A stretch of 60,552 nt of DNA from a virus, in IMG/VR virus record IMGVR_UViG_3300029267_000655, positions 1 through 60,552 of that record; one strand, given 5' to 3'. Shown here one piece after another: positions 56,290 to 60,552 of this stretch. Made by a program: the position numbers and the translations under genes. Below the pieces are notes generated by a model. The model was not told the DNA's origin and ran no database searches. It worked only from the letters and a program-made list of their open reading frames with translations. Each line of letters opens with the position of its first letter. Position 1 is the first letter of the stretch.

Positions 56290-57389
56290 CAGTCCTCCAA
56301 TTCAGGATAGAAGCTGTCGTTAAACTCAAGCTCTGTATTCGATCCTTCGTCTAGGTACGTATCGTAGTCCGTAGGTAGTCCAGCACTAATAGGATTGAAC
56401 ACCCCATAAGGTGTCCTGTAGTTGATTTCTGAAGAGAATGGTTCGGCTAGTCCTTCATCGCTAGACACAAAGTCCCACCACTTACAGAACTGTTCTAGTA
56501 CGTTTCTAAGAGTTTGTTTATAGAACCGTGTAACGTCCATCTCATCTAGTTGAACGTCAAACCTAGAGAAGAACTCTTCAGGCTGTTCTCTAATAACGCT
56601 ACCAAGTCTCTCGTAGAACTCCGGCAGGCTTTCTCCTTTCGGGTTAGTCTTAGTCGGCTTCTTCTGAACTATGCTGCCCTTACCGCCTGTTAGCGGTCTC
56701 TTCATTACGTTGTAGAAGATGTTTTTGACGGGTTTATATGGTAGACCGTATTGATAGACAGCAGCAGACTCTTCGAGCGTTAAGACGTAGAACATCGTCT
56801 GAAAGTCAAACGCTAGTTGAGACGCCTTCTTGTCTGGATTGTAATACATCCCTCCATGAGCTTTGTTTTCACATAGAGCTAGCGACTGGTTTTTACCGCT
56901 ACCGACTAAGTCAACACCGTCCCACTTACCCTTCAAATAGACGTTAGCAAGACGAGAGCCACCGACGTTAGGTATAGCGATTCCAATACAGAATACTTGT
57001 TCTCTAAGTAGTGGTTCAACTTTCTTGCGTGTTAGCTGCTTCTGTCCTTTCCAGTAGTCTAAGTAGACTTCGTATTGGACAAGACACACACTCATCCACT
57101 TAGCAATAGTCTCTTGTTGTAGCGGGTACTTCTTAGCGAGTTTGGTAGCATAGTTGGTTATAGCTTTCTTCCAGTCCTTGCCTTTACCGTGTGCTTCCTC
57201 TGCTTCATGAAACATATTACCATACTCAAGACCTTCTCTAAACGTCTCTGGTCCTTTCAATCCTTCAACAAGTCTAATCCTAGACCGCTCTCTACAGACT
57301 AGCCACTGTTGAAGCATGCTCTGAGTTATTCCCCCGTTCTCTTTATAGTACGGTCCTGCCCACACCGGTCTCTTCTTCGACTTAGACAT
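56289..57389 (-). CDS. PD-(D/E)XK nuclease (Cas4/RecB-like exonuclease)
   Basis: 366 residues. ITQSMLQQWLVCRERSRIRL is the N-terminal helix common to RecB-type nucleases. GNMFHEAEEAH provides the motif His and Glu, GKWDGVDLVG the metal-binding Asp, and LALCENKAHGG the ExK. QLAFDFQTMFYVLTL gives the Q-x-Y type motif. It likely resects DNA ends for the adjacent Sak4-like recombinase. Confidence 0.83.
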   Translation of the reverse strand: MSKSKKRPVWAGPYYKENGGITQSMLQQWLVCRERSRIRLVEGLKGPETFREGLEYGNMFHEAEEAHGKGKDWKKAITNYATKLAKKYPLQQETIAKWMSVCLVQYEVYLDYWKGQKQLTRKKVEPLLREQVFCIGIAIPNVGGSRLANVYLKGKWDGVDLVGSGKNQSLALCENKAHGGMYYNPDKKASQLAFDFQTMFYVLTLEESAAVYQYGLPYKPVKNIFYNVMKRPLTGGKGSIVQKKPTKTNPKGESLPEFYERLGSVIREQPEEFFSRFDVQLDEMDVTRFYKQTLRNVLEQFCKWWDFVSSDEGLAEPFSSEINYRTPYGVFNPISAGLPTDYDTYLDEGSNTELEFNDSFYPELED

Positions 57390-57430
57390 CCACCTACGTC
57401 CTCCGATAGAACCTACATCCCCTACAACCT

Positions 57431-57436
57431 ATTATA
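57431..57436 (-). promoter_or_regulatory. Possible leftward promoter upstream of the nuclease gene
   Basis: Minus-strand TATAAT followed by AGGTTGTA, similar to TATAATAGGTGTA at 389-394. No convincing -35 at 17 bases. It lies in the only sizeable gap (57390-57453) between the UDG gene and the nuclease. Confidence 0.35.
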
Positions 57437-57453
57437 AACCCTAAGGCAACCCC

Positions 57454-58020
57454 CTAGAAAGGGCAGCTAACCTCTTCAAATAAGTCCGAGAGCTGAACTA
57501 TCTGTTGCTGTATAGCTAGTCCTCTCTGACTGATGTCAGCTCTGAGAATAGCCGCAGGGTGTACAATCTCTACCGATGCTGTGTCCCTATACCACTCGTC
57601 GTCTTTGACAATCTTAGGCAACCACTTAGCAGCTAGCTTACCCACACAAACGAACGCACAAGGCTTAGCTACTCTAATGAACTCTAAGAGTCTTTCGGAG
57701 CAGGCTTGAATATGTTCCTTATGAGGTTCGTTGATCTTGTTACCGCCTAGCTCATCTTTAGGTATGCAACAGACCAAGTTAGTAAACGCTAGACGTACTT
57801 CACTCCCTCCAGCTTGTTCGATGGTAACGTCTAGTAACTTACCAGCAGGTCCAACAAATGGTTTACCTAGCACGTCTTCCGATTGACCCGGAGCTTCTCC
57901 GATAAACAACACGTCACAAGGTAGCTTACCTCTAGCTAGCACTGTCTTTCTTCGTACGTCACACAATTCACACTCAGTACAGTCTATCCACCGTTTCTTG
58001 AATGTAGTGTACTTTGACAT
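57454..58020 (-). CDS. Family 4 uracil-DNA glycosylase
   Basis: 188 residues. FIGEAPGQSEDVLGKPFVGPAGKLLD is split between the uracil-binding motifs (GEAPGQ and PFVGPAG), and VEIVHPAAILR carries motif 2 His. Four Cys (DCTECELCD, plus LVCC and QACSER region) fit the 4Fe-4S cluster of family 4. It removes uracil from DNA. A phage whose DNA may carry 5-hydroxymethyl-uracil intermediates must avoid self-damage or use it on dU-containing DNA. Confidence 0.87.
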   Translation of the reverse strand: MSKYTTFKKRWIDCTECELCDVRRKTVLARGKLPCDVLFIGEAPGQSEDVLGKPFVGPAGKLLDVTIEQAGGSEVRLAFTNLVCCIPKDELGGNKINEPHKEHIQACSERLLEFIRVAKPCAFVCVGKLAAKWLPKIVKDDEWYRDTASVEIVHPAAILRADISQRGLAIQQQIVQLSDLFEEVSCPF

Positions 58021-58322
58021 CAGTTACTGTCCTCCATGTATTGTACTGCTCTTTGTAAGTCTTCCTGAGTCTTTAACCCTCTCTCAAGTTCCTCCGCGGT
58101 GTAAGCAAACCCAGGGACTAAGCTATCTGTAGGTAAGTTGGTAGTGATATTATCTACGTCCATACCAAACACTTCAGACAACCTAAACGCTAGCTGACTT
58201 CTTTGCATCAGAACCAACCTACAGAACTCCTCCAACTCCTCTCTAGGTAAGTCTGCTACAAACTGTTTGACCCTAACGATTCTCCTGTTGGACGCTCTGA
58301 TAGCTTCTTCCCTAGGTAACAC
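58020..58322 (-). CDS. Hypothetical helical protein, 100 aa
   Basis: Helical, charged product (REEAIRASNRRIVRVKQFV, then ELEEFCRLVLMQRSQLAF) with no recognised family. It overlaps the UDG gene by one base and the resolvase by 11 bases, so it is probably part of the same repair unit. Confidence 0.65.
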   Translation of the reverse strand: MLPREEAIRASNRRIVRVKQFVADLPREELEEFCRLVLMQRSQLAFRLSEVFGMDVDNITTNLPTDSLVPGFAYTAEELERGLKTQEDLQRAVQYMEDSN

Positions 58323-58782
58323 TGTTCAATCTCCTTCCGTATTCAGCGATCAACAAAGCATCACAAGTGGATTTGGTTATCTTATCATAGGGAAACAACT
58401 GCTCTGCTTTGTTGAGTAATCGGGTCTTGAATTGTGTCTTGGTCTCGTTAGGTTTCCTAGCGACTACACCTAAACTCTTCTGCCAAGTCCTAGGTGTAAC
58501 GTATTCATAGGAGAATCTACTAGCGGTGAGAGCCATCTGTAGCATTCCGTAGTTCTCACCAAACGTGAACATAGACTTTACACCTTGACCCGGCATAGAG
58601 TGAACTTTCTCTATGTAGGCTCTAGTCCTATAACCGTGTTCCGTTGCAACCATATCTAACCACTCAAAGATTCCTTTGACGGTTTTAGGCATAGCTACAG
58701 CATCCCAAGACTGATCAGGATAGATAACTGCTAGTCCTCCGGTCTTACCTGGATCAATACCTATAAATGTGTCTTTGCTCAT
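58312..58782 (-). CDS. RuvC-like Holliday junction resolvase
   Basis: 156 residues from the ATG at 58782 (GGAGAG upstream, ATGA overlap). TFIGIDPGKTGGLAVI carries the first catalytic Asp, AYIEKVHSMPGQGVKSMF the Glu, and STCDALLIAEYGRR the C-terminal acid. This matches phage RuvC-type resolvases that cut branched DNA before packaging. Confidence 0.87.
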   Translation of the reverse strand: MSKDTFIGIDPGKTGGLAVIYPDQSWDAVAMPKTVKGIFEWLDMVATEHGYRTRAYIEKVHSMPGQGVKSMFTFGENYGMLQMALTASRFSYEYVTPRTWQKSLGVVARKPNETKTQFKTRLLNKAEQLFPYDKITKSTCDALLIAEYGRRLNSVT

Positions 58783-58982
58783 CGAACTCTCTCCATCTTT
58801 CCGAAGCAAGTTATGCTCACACTGTTTTCAACACAGCTTATGGTGACGTTGTATCTACCTGACTGAGCTTTGTTGCGGACCTGTTGCATCATGGATTTGA
58901 TAGTACAGTCGAAGTCTACTCCTTGAACCAGGTTGGTCGTCTTACCCTTCTTGAAGATACTTTTCCAGTTGTACTTACTCAT
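58779..58982 (-). CDS. Hypothetical protein, 67 aa
   Basis: Basic small protein (KYNWKSIFKKGKTTNLVQGV, ending ITCFGKMERVR), coupled at both ends to the HNH-like and RuvC-like genes by four-base overlaps. No recognised domain. Confidence 0.65.
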   Translation of the reverse strand: MSKYNWKSIFKKGKTTNLVQGVDFDCTIKSMMQQVRNKAQSGRYNVTISCVENSVSITCFGKMERVR

Positions 58983-59269
58983 CCTCTCCCTCTCTTCTTA
59001 ACCTTTGTCAACTTCATGTGTTCTGGGTTGATACAGTTAGGAGTACCGCAGATAGACTTAACTGACCTGTCTTTCATCAATCGTTTTTCTGAAGGAGAGG
59101 CTGTGAAGTGATAGAACATCAGTCGTCTGACCATGTACCTAGTACCGTCTATGATCATCGTAGCGTAGCCAGCAGCAGACGTAGTACCGAACCAACTCCA
59201 GCAACCTGTCAAACCGACCTTGTAGTTACCTTCAATACGTCTCTCTAGTGTCTCTTTGGTTACTTTCAA
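58979..59269 (-). CDS. HNH_3-type homing endonuclease-like protein
   Basis: About 96 residues from a TTG at 59269 with AGGAG eight bases upstream; the frame extends to 59323 without a better start. GCWSWFGTTSAAGYATM, YMVRRLMFYHFTASP and ICGTPNCINPEHMKL fit the HNH_3 fold common in phages. The His usual before the first Cys pair is replaced (VKSICG), so activity may be lost. It is the last gene before the GC-rich cassette island. Confidence 0.7.
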   Translation of the reverse strand: MKVTKETLERRIEGNYKVGLTGCWSWFGTTSAAGYATMIIDGTRYMVRRLMFYHFTASPSEKRLMKDRSVKSICGTPNCINPEHMKLTKVKKRGRG

Positions 59270-59388
59270 CTTACTACTCCTAACAAGAACAACAAACCGA
59301 CTACAGGTAATACAACCAACCAAGCGAACAGACCTAAGTAGACACCAATCAACATCAGGAAGTAGATAGTGTCACTCCTGTCGTCACG

Positions 59389-59790
59389 TCACACCCTCTC
59401 GCCCCGCAACATCGCCACGATATCCCGGCCAAGGCTCTGCCAGCACAAAATGCTAAGCGGCACGCGCTGAACCTCTACCAATAACACGCGGCCACTGTGC
59501 TCATGCGACGCCTCGATGAATTGCGTTTCCGGCTGCCACTCGAATCGCCAGCCCTCGCTGCGAGCGTGCTCGTAGCGGTTCGGTCGCCGATGCTCCCAGT
59601 GGTCGACTACGTCGTCAAACGTGATGTCGAAATCGCGCCCGTCATTGTGCTCGCCACGCGGATCGCACACCGTCAGCCTCCGCTGGTCAGTGACCACGCC
59701 CCGAACCAGCATGATCATGTCGTTGCCGATGTCGACCAAATCGTCCGGCTCATAACTAGCCGATGCTGCGGTCTCATTCTCGTTGCTCAT
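59389..59790 (-). CDS. Cassette ORF C, 133 aa
   Basis: ATG at 59790 with GAGGATGGT upstream. Acidic, Trp/Arg-containing protein (DLVDIGNDMIMLVRGVV, DHWEHRRPNRYEHARSEGW, VLLVEVQRVPLSILCW). No family recognised. It is GC-rich like environmental integron cassettes and unlike the phage genes to its left. Confidence 0.65.
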   Translation of the reverse strand: MSNENETAASASYEPDDLVDIGNDMIMLVRGVVTDQRRLTVCDPRGEHNDGRDFDITFDDVVDHWEHRRPNRYEHARSEGWRFEWQPETQFIEASHEHSGRVLLVEVQRVPLSILCWQSLGRDIVAMLRGERV

Positions 59791-59827
59791 ACCATCCTCG
59801 CTTTCTGTTCGCCGCTGATCGCTGACG

Positions 59828-60040
59828 TTATCCGCCAGCTTCTTGACGAAAGCGTTCCCATTGCGCCACCATAAAATCCGCCAGTTCGTTTCTCTCCTCA
59901 GCCGTCAACCGTCGAGGGTGAATCAATTCCGCGTCGTATCCTCCGTAGACCATTCCCCCAGCAATCCCGATAATCCCATGGTTTGCGTATTCGTCTCGCC
60001 CGGTCGTTTCAAACGTCACTGTGTCGCCGTTTATTTTCAT
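59828..60040 (-). CDS. Cassette ORF B, 70 aa
   Basis: ATG at 60040 (MKINGDTVTFETTGRDEY), short product with GIIGIAGGMVYGGYDAELIH and a helical end (LTAEERNELADFMVAQWERF). The TAA stop lies in GCGGATAAC, as for ORF A. It starts within 15 bases of the attC-like repeat, the usual compact layout of gene cassettes. Function unknown. Confidence 0.6.
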   Translation of the reverse strand: MKINGDTVTFETTGRDEYANHGIIGIAGGMVYGGYDAELIHPRRLTAEERNELADFMVAQWERFRQEAGG

Positions 60041-60053
60041 TTTGCACCAAAGA

Positions 60054-60147
60054 ACGGATAACAAGGCGTTGCACGGGAGCCGCCGGCAACGCGGGTTTTG
60101 AAATCAATGTCGTTCACGGCGGCCCCGTGAACTTGGCCGTTATCCGT
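60054..60147. repeat. attC-like structured repeat, copy B
   Basis: 94 bp between ORFs A and B. The outer ends ACGGATAAC and GTTATCCGT are a perfect 9-bp inverted repeat. Inside are GCGTTGC/GCAACGC and GTTCACGG/CCGTGAAC hairpins, together giving a three-way fold in single strands. Compared with copy A the loop of the second hairpin differs while the stem is kept. Single-strand folding with AAC/GTT ends is the hallmark of attC, but the core is not a textbook match. Confidence 0.6.
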
Positions 60148-60552
60148 CGCATTCTTTACAAATTGCATCCGTGCAACCATGTGATGCCTTTCGGTGTTCG
60201 CGGTTGAGCCTAGTTCTACATGCCGCCAACCTAACCAGAAGCTCCCTGCAAGCATCGGCAAGATCAATAACCGTCTGATGGCAGCTCTCTCCTGATTCAA
60301 CCCACTCTGGCGTAATGCGCCGCAACGCTTCGTGCACCTCACGATCCTGACCGTCGCAAAATACTGTCATCTCCACCCCGTCGCGTATCTCAACCCGAGT
60401 ACCAATTGACGGATAACAAGGCGTTGCACGGGAGCCGCCGGCAACGCGGGTTTTGAAATCAATGTCGTTCACGGTGCCGCCGTGAACTTGGCCGTTATGC
60501 CTCAAACTTGGGCAGGCGGTCCCCCACTCAACACCCGGTTTAAGTCTGACCC
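60140..60552 (-). CDS. Cassette ORF A, 3' part of the gene that crosses the joint
   Basis: In the circular molecule this frame is fused to the phage ORF starting at 337. Inside the window it reads through the repeat (NGQVHGGTVNDIDFKTRVAG) and continues IRDGVEMTVFCDGQDREVHE to a Cys-containing end (TDAICKECDG). Without the fusion, the cassette gene would start at a GTG or ATG near 60372-60390 and encode about 80 residues. The TAA stop is part of the GGATAAC of copy B. Function unknown. Confidence 0.55.
   Translation of the reverse strand, partial: VRLKPGVEWGTACPSLRHNGQVHGGTVNDIDFKTRVAGGSRATPCYPSIGTRVEIRDGVEMTVFCDGQDREVHEALRRITPEWVESGESCHQTVIDLADACRELLVRLAACRTRLNREHRKASHGCTDAICKECDG
60409..60552. 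repeat. 144-bp terminal direct repeat identical to 1-144
   Basis: The last 144 bases equal the first 144 bases exactly. This shows a circular or circularly permuted genome cut at an arbitrary point, or a short terminal redundancy. Because the ends fall inside a coding frame and a structured repeat rather than beside the terminase genes, an assembly overlap is more likely than a true phage terminus. Confidence 0.9.

Larger units (their letters stand above)
59385..60552. other. GC-rich gene-cassette island
   Basis: From about 59385 to the right end, and through the joint to about base 110, base use switches to GC-rich with many CG dinucleotides and almost no CTAG. It contains three minus-strand ORFs and two copies of an attC-like repeat. 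Two of the ORFs end with a TAA that lies in a GGATAAC motif. The layout resembles a short array of promoterless gene cassettes. No integron integrase is present in the window. Confidence 0.65.

Noticed and set aside
59983-60207. Plus-strand ORF containing the repeat translation (GAAGNAGFEINVVHGG)
   Set aside because: It is produced by the structured repeat itself. The minus-strand ORFs have better starts and stops. It is still possible that the cassettes are read on this strand, but support is weaker.
60409-60552. Interpretation of the 144-bp repeat as physical phage ends
   Set aside because: It is not near the terminase genes and cuts a coding frame and a repeat. An assembly overlap of a circular map is simpler, though read-depth data would be needed to be sure.
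1-60552. CRISPR array, rRNA genes, insertion sequences
   Set aside because: No regularly spaced short repeats, rRNA-like sequence or transposase gene was seen. The only repeated elements are the attC-like copies, tandem TACGTAAG and the promoter motifs.

Overview
The window looks like one complete genome of a tailed phage with a long non-contractile tail (siphovirus-like). Bases 1-144 are repeated exactly at 60409-60552, so the sequence is a circular or circularly permuted molecule opened at an arbitrary point, and one gene (minus strand, start at 337) runs across the joint. No integrase or partition system was found. Several features suggest a planctomycete host: very Cys-rich tail proteins, a glycosyltransferase with Cys-rich N-terminal modules, histone-H1-like Lys/Ala/Thr tails, and GC-rich gene cassettes. 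This is inference from remembered family resemblance, not a database result.

Layout. 0.4-7.1 kb (plus strand) is an early region made of short units separated by strong intrinsic terminators and driven by repeated promoters (TTGC-16/17-ATACT type). It encodes a T4 DenV-like UV glycosylase fused to a Lys-rich linker and a ParB-like domain, a UvrD-like helicase, an excisionase-type HTH protein and several tiny proteins. From 59.3 kb down to 7.3 kb nearly everything is on the minus strand. Reading in the direction of transcription: recombination and replication genes (HNH, RuvC-like, UDG, PD-(D/E)XK nuclease, Sak4-like ATPase, a CsrA-like protein, an SSB-like protein, three tRNAs, family A DNA polymerase); a tightly coupled thymidine-hypermodification cluster (HMUDK_hel/aGPT-PPlase-like, 5-hmdU kinase-like, radical SAM, aGPT-PPlase clade 2-like, FAD oxidoreductase, aldo/keto reductase); one divergent plus-strand histone-like gene; nucleotide metabolism (HAD nucleotidase, thymidylate synthase family, MazG); primase and AAA+ helicase; terminases, portal, MuF protein with a zincin domain, prohead protease/scaffold, capsid; neck genes interrupted by an accessory block (lipase, secreted protease-thioredoxin, secreted nuclease, LamG lectin, PAS protein); tail genes including a lambda-like G/GT frameshift; and finally Cys-rich tail proteins plus three glycosyltransferases and a sulfotransferase.

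Two stretches differ from the rest in base use. One is a GC-rich lectin module (about 20.69-21.79 kb) that sits beside the 3' stump of a BppU-like gene. The other is a GC-rich cassette island (about 59.39-60.55 kb, continuing to about 0.1 kb) with attC-like structured repeats.

The most interesting system is the hypermodification cluster. It has the enzymes expected to phosphorylate 5-hydroxymethyl-dU in DNA, replace the phosphate with an amine or amino acid, and remodel the adduct by radical SAM and FAD chemistry. An aldo/keto reductase is added, which I do not recognise as part of any described pathway of this kind.
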